Positions 1-6,992 are shown, counted from the first letter of the stretch. The stretch is DNA of 13,328 nucleotides from CAZLAP01 sp964557715 (GCA_964557715.1 CAZLAP010000032.1:1-13328), one strand, 5' to 3'. The notes: generated by a model from the letters alone, not told the origin. Numbers and translations are program-made.

Positions 1-6
1 CATAAA

Positions 7-29
7 AAAACCGCCTTTAAGGCGGTTTT
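7..29 (-). terminator. Intrinsic terminator of the tsaD-prsW-hsp20 operon
   Basis: CCGCC (11-15) pairs with GGCGG (21-25), extended by flanking A/T pairs. Read on the minus strand, the hairpin is followed by a run of seven T. It lies about 30 bases past the hsp20 stop codon, so it probably ends the minus-strand operon. The A-run on one side and T-run on the other could also make it work weakly on the plus strand. Confidence 0.8.
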
Positions 30-57
30 CAATTTTTTGTTTTGAAAATTTTGGATT

Positions 58-633
58 TTATTCTTTAATAACAATTTTTCTTTTGCTATCCCTTATTATT
101 TTCGGCATTCTGATTGTTAGGATGCCGTTTTTTATTTCAGCTTTAATTTTTCCCGGGTCAACCTCAACGGGCAGTATTATTTCTCTTGAGAAAAAACCCC
201 AAAAGCATTCTTTGACAAAATAATCGCTTTTTTCTTCAGTCGGTTTTTTTCTGCTGCCTTTAATGGTAAGAATGTCTTTTTCTATTCCAATATCCAGGTT
301 TCCCGCTTTTATTCCGGCAATGGCAGATTGGACAACCAATTCTTTTTCAGTTTGATAAACGTCAATCGCCAGCTGTCCTTCTTCTTCGCGTCGAATAGGC
401 CATTTTTGAATTTCTGAATCTTTAAACTGTTCGTTTTCTTCCGGTTTTTTTGTTTGAATTTTTATTTTTTTTATTTTTAATTCAGGATATTTAACATCTT
501 CTGAATTTTCTTTTTCTTCTTCATTTTCTTTTTCTTTTTCCGCTGATTTTTCATCCTGCTGTTCAGCGGTTTCTTCTTCAATTGATTCTTCAGCACTCAT
601 GCCTTTTTTTAATTTTTCCAAAAAAGAATCCAT
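58..633 (-). CDS. Hsp20/alpha-crystallin small heat shock protein with acidic N-terminal extension
   Basis: ATP-independent holdase chaperone of the cytoplasm that binds unfolding proteins as an oligomer. Residues from about 82 to the end form an alpha-crystallin domain: the first strand region reads EGQLAIDVYQT, then DILTIKGSRKKP, FFSREIILP and the late-domain signature IKNGILTIRMPK. The first 80 or so residues are unusual: a highly charged Glu/Lys-rich segment (about 15-60), probably disordered, then a basic linker KIKKIKIQTKKP. The IxI-type tail that normally mediates oligomer contacts is only weakly represented, by KIVIKE at the C-terminus. It is the last gene of a minus-strand operon, four bases after the prsW-like stop. 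There is no Shine-Dalgarno before the ATG, so translational coupling to the upstream gene is likely. The family call is secure; the role of the extension is unknown. Confidence 0.92.
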   Translation of the reverse strand: MDSFLEKLKKGMSAEESIEEETAEQQDEKSAEKEKENEEEKENSEDVKYPELKIKKIKIQTKKPEENEQFKDSEIQKWPIRREEEGQLAIDVYQTEKELVVQSAIAGIKAGNLDIGIEKDILTIKGSRKKPTEEKSDYFVKECFWGFFSREIILPVEVDPGKIKAEIKNGILTIRMPKIIRDSKRKIVIKE

Positions 634-637
634 AATA

Positions 638-1345
638 TTATATTCTACATACGCTTTTTATTTTTTTCAAGTTTTTAAAAGAAAAAATAAGAAAAATTGC
701 CAGACTTATTAAAATAATGGTTGGAATTAAAAAAGAAAAGCTTTCTTTTAATTCTATGATAGAAAAGTTATAAAGTCCGTGCAAGAGAGTGGTTGCGGTG
801 ATGCCGATTAAAAAAATTATTCCGCTTTTTCTCGTTTCAAAAATAGATAACGCCAAAAAATAACCAAGAGTTCCGGAGCATAAAGCGTGCAAAAAAGTTC
901 CTCCCCAAAATCTTAAAATGCTGGCCATAAGAACTTCTTTTAATAAAAAAGTCGGCGCCAAAGTAAATAAAATTAAAATATTTTCCGCTGCGGCAAAGCC
1001 AAGCGCCGCGATTATCATATAAAGCATTACATCTACGGGCTCGTCAAATTCCGAATGATTTAAGACTTTTATTTTTATCACTCCATATTTGAAAAGTTCT
1101 TCCACTAAAGCTATGCCGGCAAAAGCGCTGAGAAAAGTCAGTAAAATCAAAGGCATTTTTAATTCTTCAAACAGATTAATAATTCCGGTTTCAGCCAAGG
1201 CGGCAGGCACAGCCGCCAGCATGCCGCAAAAGAAAATTTTTATCACCATTCGGCTTGATTCAGGATGAGCGTCTTTTCTTAGAAAAAACAAAAGCCAGGC
1301 AATGCTGGGCAAGATTCCGAAAAATATTAAAAAAACATAAGACAT
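638..1345 (-). CDS. PrsW-family intramembrane metalloprotease
   Basis: Multi-pass membrane protein of 235 residues with about seven or eight hydrophobic segments. The PrsW/CPBP-like active-site motifs are visible in order: EELFK (residues 82-86, the EExxK motif), a conserved DEP (101-103) leading into GFAAAEN with Glu121, FLHALCSG with His153, and LLHGLYN with His189. In Bacillus, PrsW performs site-1 cleavage of an anti-sigma factor. In CPR bacteria the substrate is not known, so only the proteolytic role inside the membrane is inferred. It starts 12 bases after the tsaD stop and ends four bases before hsp20, so it is the middle gene of a three-gene operon. No Shine-Dalgarno is seen. Having hsp20 next to it may suggest a shared envelope or protein-stress role, but that is inference. 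Confidence 0.88.
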   Translation of the reverse strand: MSYVFLIFFGILPSIAWLLFFLRKDAHPESSRMVIKIFFCGMLAAVPAALAETGIINLFEELKMPLILLTFLSAFAGIALVEELFKYGVIKIKVLNHSEFDEPVDVMLYMIIAALGFAAAENILILFTLAPTFLLKEVLMASILRFWGGTFLHALCSGTLGYFLALSIFETRKSGIIFLIGITATTLLHGLYNFSIIELKESFSFLIPTIILISLAIFLIFSFKNLKKIKSVCRI

Positions 1346-1357
1346 TATATTGCAGCG

Positions 1358-2431
1358 TTATATTTTTTCGCCTATTTCAATATTAGCATTAGCTTTGATT
1401 TCTTTCCATTTTTTTCCGCTTCTCGATAAATTGAAATAAGCCGCGATTCCAATCATTGCGGCATTGTCAGTGGCGTATTTAATATCAGGCGCAAGATATT
1501 TTATGCTGGGCGTTTCTTTAATAATTCTTTTTTTCAGCTGCTCTCTCAATTCTTTATTGGCTGCCACTCCGCCGCAAAGAATTATTGATTTTATTTTATG
1601 GCTTTTAGCCGCCTTTAAAGTTTTATAAATTAAAACATCAATAATCGCTCGCTGAATTTCAACAGCCATTTCGCAGATGTATTGCTTGGATTTTCTAATT
1701 CTTAGAGAGCGTTTTTTGAAATCGTACAAAACCGCTGTTTTCAAGCCGGAAAAGCTGAAATCGTAATTTTTTTGGCGAATCATAGGCCTGGGAAAAGAAA
1801 TTTTAAATTTTAAATTTTTAATTTTTGAACTGCATTGTTGAGCTTGTTTAGCGATGGCAGGGCCTCCCGGGTATCCCAAACCTAAAATTCTGGCAGTTTT
1901 GTCAAAGCATTCGCCGGCAGCATCATCTCTGGTTTCACCGATAATTTTATAATTGTTAAAATCTTTCATTAAAATCAGCTGAGTGTGTCCGCCCGAGACC
2001 ACCAAACAAATTGCCGGAAGAAAATTTTTGGCGCGTTGAAAATTCTTGCCTATGAAATTGGCCAGAATATGGGCTTCAATATGGTTTATCGAAACAATCG
2101 GCAAATCCATTTTTTTCGCCAATTCTTTGGCAAAATTAACGCCTGTCCACAAACAAGGTTCCAGGCCCGGCCCGGTTGTTACTGCAATTAAATTAACTTT
2201 AAGGTTCGGAGATTTCATTGCTCTCTTAAAAACAAGAGGCAGGTTCTTTTGATGCTCTCTTTTTGCCAGAAAAGGATAAACCCCTCCATATTTGGCATGC
2301 AGTTTTACTTGCGAGGAAACCACATTGCTGATAATTTTTATTTTCTTATCTTTTATTTTTAAAACAGCGGCGCAGGTATCGTCGCAGGAAGTTTCAATGC
2401 TTAAAATTGTTAAATTGTTTTTTTCTTTCAT
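1358..2431 (-). CDS. tsaD: tRNA N6-adenosine threonylcarbamoyltransferase TsaD
   Basis: Catalyses transfer of the threonylcarbamoyl group to A37 of ANN-decoding tRNAs (t6A), acting with TsaB, TsaE and the TsaC/Sua5 product. The family landmarks are in order: SIETSCDDT near the N-terminus, GGVYP...REHQ, VTTGPGLEPCLWTG, the metal-binding HIEAH, VVSGGHTQL, DDAAGECFDKTAR with GLGYPGGP, FSFSGLKTAV, ILCGGVAANKELR and the C-terminal TDNAAMIG with its metal-ligand Asp. I chose the ATG at 2431 (MKEKNNLTI...), giving 357 residues, close to the family's usual 330-350. The frame extends upstream to a TTG at 2548, but those 39 residues run through a hairpin-rich element and are not TsaD-like. A short Lys-rich stretch (KIKNLKFKI) before FPRP is encoded by an AT-rich tandem repeat near 1801-1826. 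First gene of the operon. Confidence 0.96.
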   Translation of the reverse strand: MKEKNNLTILSIETSCDDTCAAVLKIKDKKIKIISNVVSSQVKLHAKYGGVYPFLAKREHQKNLPLVFKRAMKSPNLKVNLIAVTTGPGLEPCLWTGVNFAKELAKKMDLPIVSINHIEAHILANFIGKNFQRAKNFLPAICLVVSGGHTQLILMKDFNNYKIIGETRDDAAGECFDKTARILGLGYPGGPAIAKQAQQCSSKIKNLKFKISFPRPMIRQKNYDFSFSGLKTAVLYDFKKRSLRIRKSKQYICEMAVEIQRAIIDVLIYKTLKAAKSHKIKSIILCGGVAANKELREQLKKRIIKETPSIKYLAPDIKYATDNAAMIGIAAYFNLSRSGKKWKEIKANANIEIGEKI

Positions 2432-2473
2432 TTTTATTCTAATTTTTATTTTATATGAATAATTTGAATTCTG

Positions 2474-2551
2474 GGCTTGTGCTTCCTCCGAGACCCGAGC
2501 GATAGCGAAGGGTAAAAAAGAAGATTTATCTTCTTTGCCGAAGCACAAGCC
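2474..2551. repeat. Branched-hairpin element upstream of tsaD (possible dispersed repeat or leader RNA)
   Basis: A perfect 12-base inverted repeat (GGCTTGTGCTTC at 2474-2485 and its complement at 2540-2551) encloses two smaller hairpins. One is ACCC...GGGT around 2493-2513, with GC/GC inner pairs and a GATA loop. The other is AAAGAAGAT/ATCTTCTTT (2517-2525 and 2528-2536) with a two-base loop. Together they can fold as a three-way junction on either strand. The element is about 43 bases upstream of the tsaD ATG, in the presumed tsaD 5' leader. It is richer in GC than the surrounding spacer. It could be a regulatory leader RNA, a palindromic mobile repeat, or both. Confidence 0.6.
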
Positions 2552-2576
2552 TTATGGTTGTATTTTTTCAGAAATA

Positions 2577-2605
2577 TTGATTTTTTTCAATTTTTGAATT
2601 AGACT
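2577..2605 (+). promoter_or_regulatory. Probable sigma70-type promoter of tRNA-Glu and the GT2 gene
   Basis: TTGATT (2577-2582) and TAGACT (2600-2605) are separated by 17 bases, each matching the consensus at four of six positions. Transcription would start near 2612, about 13 bases before the tRNA. No other promoter can be placed for the downstream glycosyltransferase unless it lies inside the tRNA. Confidence 0.4.
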
Positions 2606-2624
2606 ATTGTTGAACCGATTACCC

Positions 2625-2699
2625 GGTCCCATCGTCTAGCCCGGTCTAGGACATTAGGTTTTCATCCTAAAAACACCGGTTCAAATCCGGTTGGGACCG
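2625..2699 (+). tRNA. tRNA-Glu (anticodon UUC)
   Basis: The acceptor stem GGTCCCA (2625-2631) pairs perfectly with TGGGACC (2692-2698), with discriminator G at 2699. The anticodon stem TTAGG/CCTAA (2654-2658 and 2666-2670) encloses a seven-base loop with TTC at 2661-2663. The T arm ACCGG/CCGGT carries the TTCAAAT loop. CCA is not encoded: the bases after the discriminator are C and then the ATG of the next gene. Confidence 0.97.
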
Positions 2700-2700
2700 C

Positions 2701-4242
2701 ATGAAATATTCAGAAGACTCCGGGGCTGAAAAAACTGGCTCTTCTCTTCTTTTTTTATCAAAGCTTAAAAAAAAGAAGGTTATTTACAGATGTCTTGAAA
2801 TTTTACCGGCTTTTCTTTCCTGGGGAACTCTTTTTTTAGTTTTTATCTTATCCTGGCTCGCGCCGGTAACAATGGCTGTTTTTATTATTATTTTCGCCTG
2901 TTTTTGGCTATTTAGAGTTTTATATCTGTCCTTTCATCAAGTTGCCGGTTATAAAACTATGAAAAAAAACCTTTCCGTTGACTGGCTTGAAAAAGTCAAA
3001 AAGCTTAGTAATTGGCAGAATATTTATCATTTAATTATCCTGCCGACTTACAAAGAAGACGCCGGCATTGTCAGAAGTTCAATTCGTTCTCTGCTGGATT
3101 CAGCTTATCCTAAAAATAAGATGATTGTGGTTTTGGGGATTGAAGAAAGGGCCGGCGACCCGGCGGAAAAAATGGCAAGAGCGATTCAAAAGGAATTCAG
3201 TGGCAAATTCTTTAAATTTTTAACAGCCTGCCATCCGAAAAATATTCCTGGCGAAGTTATCGGGAAAGGCGCTAATTTTGCCTGGGCGTTTAAAAAAGCC
3301 AAAGAAGCGATTGATGAGTCGTCTATTTCTTATGAAAATATTATTGTTTCCAGTTTTGACATTGATACCAGGCCTTATCCTCAGTATTTTGCCGTTTTAA
3401 CCTGGCATTATCTGACTTCTGACAACCCTTGGAAATCAAGCTACCAGCCAATCCCGATTTACAATAATAATATTTGGCAGGTTCCGGCTTTTTCCAGGGT
3501 TATTGCCACTTCAAACACTTTTTGGCAAATGATGCAGCAGGAAAGGCCTGAACAATTGGTGAGTTATTCATCTCATTCCATACCTTTTAAAGTTTTATTA
3601 GAAGTTAACTATCCTTCTGATGTTGTTTCCGACGATTCGCGTATTTTTTGGAAAGCCTATTTTAGTTACAAAGGAGATTACAAGGTTATACCTTTATATT
3701 ATCCTGTTTCCATGGATGCGGTATTGGCTAAAAATTTACTCAGAACCATAATTAACCAATACAAACAGCAAAGAAGATGGGCTTGGGGATGTGAAAACAT
3801 TCCTTATGTTGTATATTCTTTTTTAAAAAACAAAAGAATTCCCTTAAAGGAGAAAATTCGCCATACTTTTATTATTTTGGACGGTTTTTGGTCCTGGGCA
3901 GTGGCAGCTCTTCTTATTTTCTTTTTAGGCTGGCTGCCTTTAATGGTTGGCGGCGAAGAGTTTAAGATTACTCTTTTATCTTATAATTTGCCGAAAACAA
4001 CGAGCGTCATTATGACAGTGGCTATGGTTGGCATGCTTGTTTCAGCCATTATAAGCATGCTTTTGCTGCCGCCCAGACCGAAAAATTTAGGAAAATGGAA
4101 AAATTTTTCAATGATTTTCCAATGGCTGCTGTTGCCCGTTACTTTGATTGTTTTCGGATCTTTTCCGGCTTTGGAAGCACAGGCAAGACTGGCTTTGGGG
4201 AAATATTTAGGTTTTTGGGTGACTGAGAAAGTTAGAAAATAA
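2701..4242 (+). CDS. Membrane-anchored family 2 glycosyltransferase (processive, cellulose-synthase-like fold)
   Basis: Integral membrane glycosyltransferase of 513 residues. Two N-terminal membrane segments (about 33-52 and 56-78) are followed by a cytoplasmic GT-A domain. The domain opens with LIILPTYKED (about 111-120), carries a DxD motif in SSFDID (219-222) and an acidic SDDSR (310-314), and ends with QQRRW (356-360), the QxxRW motif of processive GT2 enzymes. Three C-terminal hydrophobic segments follow (about 393-417, 433-458 and 473-492). The sugar donor and polymer cannot be read from sequence; a surface polysaccharide role is inferred. The ATG is the only credible start: it lies one base after the tRNA-Glu discriminator with no Shine-Dalgarno, and no ATG, GTG or TTG alternative precedes the first membrane segment. 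It is probably co-transcribed with the tRNA. It converges with recG eight bases past its stop. Confidence 0.9.
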   Translation: MKYSEDSGAEKTGSSLLFLSKLKKKKVIYRCLEILPAFLSWGTLFLVFILSWLAPVTMAVFIIIFACFWLFRVLYLSFHQVAGYKTMKKNLSVDWLEKVKKLSNWQNIYHLIILPTYKEDAGIVRSSIRSLLDSAYPKNKMIVVLGIEERAGDPAEKMARAIQKEFSGKFFKFLTACHPKNIPGEVIGKGANFAWAFKKAKEAIDESSISYENIIVSSFDIDTRPYPQYFAVLTWHYLTSDNPWKSSYQPIPIYNNNIWQVPAFSRVIATSNTFWQMMQQERPEQLVSYSSHSIPFKVLLEVNYPSDVVSDDSRIFWKAYFSYKGDYKVIPLYYPVSMDAVLAKNLLRTIINQYKQQRRWAWGCENIPYVVYSFLKNKRIPLKEKIRHTFIILDGFWSWAVAALLIFFLGWLPLMVGGEEFKITLLSYNLPKTTSVIMTVAMVGMLVSAIISMLLLPPRPKNLGKWKNFSMIFQWLLLPVTLIVFGSFPALEAQARLALGKYLGFWVTEKVRK

Positions 4243-4250
4243 TTAAAAAT

Positions 4251-6392
4251 TTATTCCAAATGTACTGTTTTTCGGAAATTTCTAAGCTTTTCCTTTAAAA
4301 AGGGAAAGCTTTTTAATTCCGGGTCAGTTTGCAGTATTTTTTTGGCAGCTGCTCTGGTTTTTTCAATTAATTCAACATTTTCCAAAGAGGACATAACCAA
4401 ATCGGGCAGGCCCCATTGCCTTTGTCCGACTAAGTCCCCGGGCCCTCTCAATTTTAAGTCTTTTTCAGCCAGCTCAAAACCGTCTTGGGAAATTGTCATT
4501 GCTCTTAAGCGCGGATTGCTTGAAAATTCTGAAAATAAAAAACAGTATGATTGGTGTTTGCCTCTGCCTACTCTTCCCCTGAATTGATGAAGCTGGGCCA
4601 GGCCGAATTTATCAGCGCCTTCAATAAGCATTATGGCTGCGTTCGGGAAATCAATGCCCACTTCTATGACCGAGGTTGAAACAAGAATGTTTATTTTTTT
4701 GCTTTTAAAATTTTTAAGGATTTTTTCTTTTTCTTCGGATTTCATTTTCCCGTGAAGCATTCCGATTTTCAAATCAGGGAAAATGTCTTTTGAAAGCTTT
4801 TCATATTCTTCTTTTACCGCTTTCACTTCTGCCCAAGAAGCAGTTTTTTCATTAAGCAGAAATACTCGTCCTTCTGCATTTTTAACTGAAGAAGGTTCAA
4901 TTCTCGGGCAAATTACAAAAACCTGCCTGCCTGTTTTTACTTTTTGTCTGATAAATTTATAAGCTTCTTGTCTTTTTTCAGGAGGAATTATTTTTGTGAT
5001 TATTTTTTTTCTTCCTTTTGGCATTTCTTTTATCAAAGACAAGTCCAGATCTCCGTAGACGGTCAGCGCCAAGGTTCTGGGGATAGGAGTGGCTGACATT
5101 GAAAGCAAGTGAGGCAAGAATTTTTGTTTGCGGCAAAGCTTGGCTCTTTGCTCTATGCCAAAGCGGTGCTGTTCGTCAATAACCGCCAAACCGAGCTTTT
5201 TGAATTCAACTTTCTCCTGAATTAAAGCATGGGTGCCGACCAATAAATCAATCCCTCCCCTTTTTATTTTTTCAATCAGTTCTTTTCTTTTGATTTTTTT
5301 TGTTCCGATAAAATTTTCTTTACCCGTTATTAAGCCGATTTTTATTTTGAGTTTTTTAAATAAACTGTTAATGGTTTTAAAATGCTGTTTTGCCAGAATT
5401 TCCGTTGGCGCCATAAAAGCCGTTTGAAAATCCGCTTTTATTGCGTTGAGAACGGCAATGGCAGCCACTATCGTTTTTCCCGAACCTACGTCGCCGTTGA
5501 GCAGCCGGTTCATTGGTTTTGTTTTTTCCATATCTTTCAAAATTTGCCAGGCGGATTTTTTCTGGTCAGCGGTCAGCTCAAAAGGCAAGCTCTTGACGAA
5601 ATTTTTGATTAAATCAAGATTAATTGGAACAGTGATTGTTTTTTCTCCAGCCAATTTGTTTTTTTCGGAAAGAATGTTCAGCGACAAAAAGAAAAGCTCT
5701 TCAAAAACAAACCTCTTTTTGGCTGTTTCCGCTTTTTTTAGAGAATCCGGAAAATGAATTTGCCAGATTGCTTCCTCTATTTTTAAAAGATAGTTTTCTT
5801 TTTTTATTGTTTCCGGCAGAGTTTCCGGAATTTTATTTTTTATTTTTGCTAAAACAGGTTTGATAATAAATCTCAGCCATCTTGAAGACAGGCCTTCGGT
5901 TTCGGGATAAACGGGAATTACTCTTCCAGTGTGCAAGGAGTCGTATTTTTTTCCATTTGCCGGGAACTTGGCAAAGAAATCCGGGATTTTTTCATAAGCC
6001 GGGCTGGAAAGGTATTTTCTGCTGTTTTTTGAAGTCATTTTGCCTGCTAAAAAAACAAAATCGCCCGGTTTCAGGGTGTTAATAAGATAAGGCTGGTTAA
6101 ACCAGGTTACTTTGATTTTTCCTGTTGAATCTTCCACTTGCGCTTCGGTAATAGTCATCCTTCTTCTGAATATTCTTACGTTTTTAATGCTGGCAATTTT
6201 TCCCTGTAGGCAGATTGTTTTTCCGATTTCTTTGGCAGTTTCAGCAATTGAAATAAAATTAGAAAAATCCTCATAACGGTGAGGAAAATGGAAAATAAGC
6301 TGTTCAATTGTTTCAATGCCCAATTTTTTTAATCTTTTTTGATATTGGGGTCCGATTCTGGGAATTTTTTCTATTGAGTTAGATAAATTCAT
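4251..6392 (-). CDS. recG: ATP-dependent DNA helicase RecG
   Basis: Superfamily 2 helicase that remodels stalled replication forks and branch-migrates Holliday junctions. At 713 residues it is full length for the family. The N-terminal wedge/OB region opens with a helix-hairpin-like IPRIGPQYQKRLKKLGI and contains LQGKI...VTWFNQPY. Helicase motifs follow: Walker A GDVGSGKT (300-307), APTEILAKQH, DEQH (406-409), SATPIPRT (433-440), VSTSVIEVGIDFP and QFRGRVGR (604-611). The C-terminal RecG signature is LRGPGDLVGQRQWGLPDL, where Trp replaces the usual Ser or Gly of RQSGLPD. The ATG starts one base after the tRNA-Arg discriminator with no Shine-Dalgarno. It is the only possible start before the conserved IGP motif, so this junction is real and recG is presumably read from the tRNA promoter. 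Confidence 0.97.
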   Translation of the reverse strand: MNLSNSIEKIPRIGPQYQKRLKKLGIETIEQLIFHFPHRYEDFSNFISIAETAKEIGKTICLQGKIASIKNVRIFRRRMTITEAQVEDSTGKIKVTWFNQPYLINTLKPGDFVFLAGKMTSKNSRKYLSSPAYEKIPDFFAKFPANGKKYDSLHTGRVIPVYPETEGLSSRWLRFIIKPVLAKIKNKIPETLPETIKKENYLLKIEEAIWQIHFPDSLKKAETAKKRFVFEELFFLSLNILSEKNKLAGEKTITVPINLDLIKNFVKSLPFELTADQKKSAWQILKDMEKTKPMNRLLNGDVGSGKTIVAAIAVLNAIKADFQTAFMAPTEILAKQHFKTINSLFKKLKIKIGLITGKENFIGTKKIKRKELIEKIKRGGIDLLVGTHALIQEKVEFKKLGLAVIDEQHRFGIEQRAKLCRKQKFLPHLLSMSATPIPRTLALTVYGDLDLSLIKEMPKGRKKIITKIIPPEKRQEAYKFIRQKVKTGRQVFVICPRIEPSSVKNAEGRVFLLNEKTASWAEVKAVKEEYEKLSKDIFPDLKIGMLHGKMKSEEKEKILKNFKSKKINILVSTSVIEVGIDFPNAAIMLIEGADKFGLAQLHQFRGRVGRGKHQSYCFLFSEFSSNPRLRAMTISQDGFELAEKDLKLRGPGDLVGQRQWGLPDLVMSSLENVELIEKTRAAAKKILQTDPELKSFPFLKEKLRNFRKTVHLE
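4284..4314 (+). terminator. Intrinsic terminator of the GT2 gene, inside the recG 3' end
   Basis: A 13-pair stem with one T·G wobble (AAGCTTTTCCTTT at 4284-4296 against 4299-4311) is followed by a T-run ending at 4314 on the plus strand. It begins 41 bases after the glycosyltransferase stop. It lies in the last codons of convergent recG, which must therefore preserve both protein and hairpin. Confidence 0.65.
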
Positions 6393-6393
6393 G

Positions 6394-6466
6394 TGCGCCC
6401 GAGAGGAATCGAACCTCTAACCTTCTGATCCGCAATCAGATGTTCTATCCGTTGAACTACGGGCGC
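6394..6466 (-). tRNA. tRNA-Arg (anticodon GCG)
   Basis: On the minus strand the acceptor GCGCCCG (6466-6460) pairs with CGGGCGC (6401-6395); the discriminator is A at 6394. The anticodon stem TCTGA/TCAGA encloses the loop TTGCGGA, so the anticodon is GCG, reading CGC and CGU. The T arm AGAGG/CCTCT has the TTCGATT loop. CCA is not encoded. The recG ATG begins after a single C. Most bacteria decode these codons with an ACG tRNA modified to inosine, so GCG is notable. Confidence 0.95.
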
Positions 6467-6478
6467 CGACTCTTTGTA

Positions 6479-6506
6479 ATTATAACTTTTTTAACTTAAA
6501 AATCAA
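6479..6506 (-). promoter_or_regulatory. Promoter of the tRNA-Arg/recG transcript
   Basis: On the minus strand TTGATT (6506-6501) and a perfect TATAAT (6484-6479) are separated by 16 bases. The start would fall about six bases before the tRNA, leaving almost no leader. It is arranged divergently from the tRNA-Ser promoter at 6516-6544. Confidence 0.65.
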
Positions 6507-6515
6507 TCTGATTGG

Positions 6516-6544
6516 TTGACGAATCAGGCTGAATAACGTAAAAT
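6516..6544 (+). promoter_or_regulatory. Promoter of tRNA-Ser(GCU)
   Basis: TTGACG (6516-6521) and TAAAAT (6539-6544) have an ideal 17-base spacer. The start would lie just before the tRNA at 6555. Confidence 0.7.
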
Positions 6545-6554
6545 TTAAATGTTT

Positions 6555-6644
6555 GGAGGAGTCGCATAGTGGCTATTGCAGGAGATTGCTAATCTCCGAC
6601 GGTTTAAAAGCCGTCCGTGGGTTCGAATCCCACCTCCTCCGCCA
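6555..6644 (+). tRNA. tRNA-Ser (anticodon GCU), CCA encoded
   Basis: The acceptor GGAGGAG (6555-6561) pairs with CTCCTCC (6634-6640), with discriminator G at 6641 and encoded CCA at 6642-6644. The anticodon arm GGAGA/TCTCC encloses TTGCTAA, giving anticodon GCT. A long variable arm (class II tRNA, GACGG...CCGTC) and a T arm with TTCGAAT support a serine tRNA. Confidence 0.97.
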
Positions 6645-6713
6645 AGACAATTTTTTATCGGCAAGACCTGAAAGACCGAGAGGAAATTTTTAAAAAGGAG
6701 AAGATAAAAAAAC

Positions 6714-6764
6714 AAACCCAGCGGTAAAATTTGGTTATTTCCCAAATCTTGCCGCTGGGTTTTT
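6714..6764. terminator. Long bidirectional intrinsic terminator
   Basis: AAACCCAGCGG (6714-6724) pairs with CCGCTGGGTTT (6752-6762). The stem continues inward through TTTGG/CCAAA with one mismatch and a wobble, giving about 20 pairs around a short loop. On the plus strand it is followed by a T-run to 6764; on the minus strand seven T lie just beyond. It fits as the end of the minus-strand small gene (stop at 6768) and of the plus-strand tRNA-Ser transcript. Confidence 0.85.
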
Positions 6765-6767
6765 GCT

Positions 6768-6938
6768 TTAAAAATATTTTTTTTCTTTTTCCAAATAATT
6801 CCTGCTAGTCATTTTAAATCCTTTTCCCGTCTCCCTGATTTTTATTTTTTCTATTTCTTCCGAATCGGCAATTATATAGGTTCTTCGGAACAATCTTCCG
6901 TTCACCCATTTACTAAATGTTATTTTTTGTTTTTTCAC
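6768..6938 (-). CDS. Small basic protein of unknown function (56 residues)
   Basis: A short minus-strand frame starts at GTG (6938) and ends with TAA (6770-6768). The product begins MKKQKITFSKWVNGRLF, continues RRTYIIADSEEIEKIKI and ends in a Lys-rich tail with KYF. It is soluble, charged and predicted mixed beta/alpha; I recognise no family. Three signals make it likely to be real. A GAGG Shine-Dalgarno (6950-6947) sits eight bases before the GTG. A strong promoter at 6993-7022 reads towards it. A strong terminator begins four bases after its stop. A second GTG two codons earlier (6944) is in frame but too close to the Shine-Dalgarno. It is a monocistronic unit tucked between two opposite-strand tRNA-Ser genes. 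It could be a small nucleic-acid-binding regulator, but nothing in the sequence proves that. Confidence 0.7.
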   Translation of the reverse strand: MKKQKITFSKWVNGRLFRRTYIIADSEEIEKIKIRETGKGFKMTSRNYLEKEKKYF

Positions 6939-6992
6939 TTTCACTTCCTCTCTTTCCTTTTTTTGTTTTTTTATTTTAAATTTCTGTTATAA

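Noticed and set aside
2432..2548. Upstream TTG start extending TsaD by 39 residues
   Set aside because: The extension is encoded by the hairpin element, is unlike TsaD, and ATG 2431 gives the normal family length.
6545..6745. Minus-strand frame containing GGGGGIRTHG
   Set aside because: It is the reverse translation of the tRNA-Ser(GCU) gene, a well-known spurious annotation.
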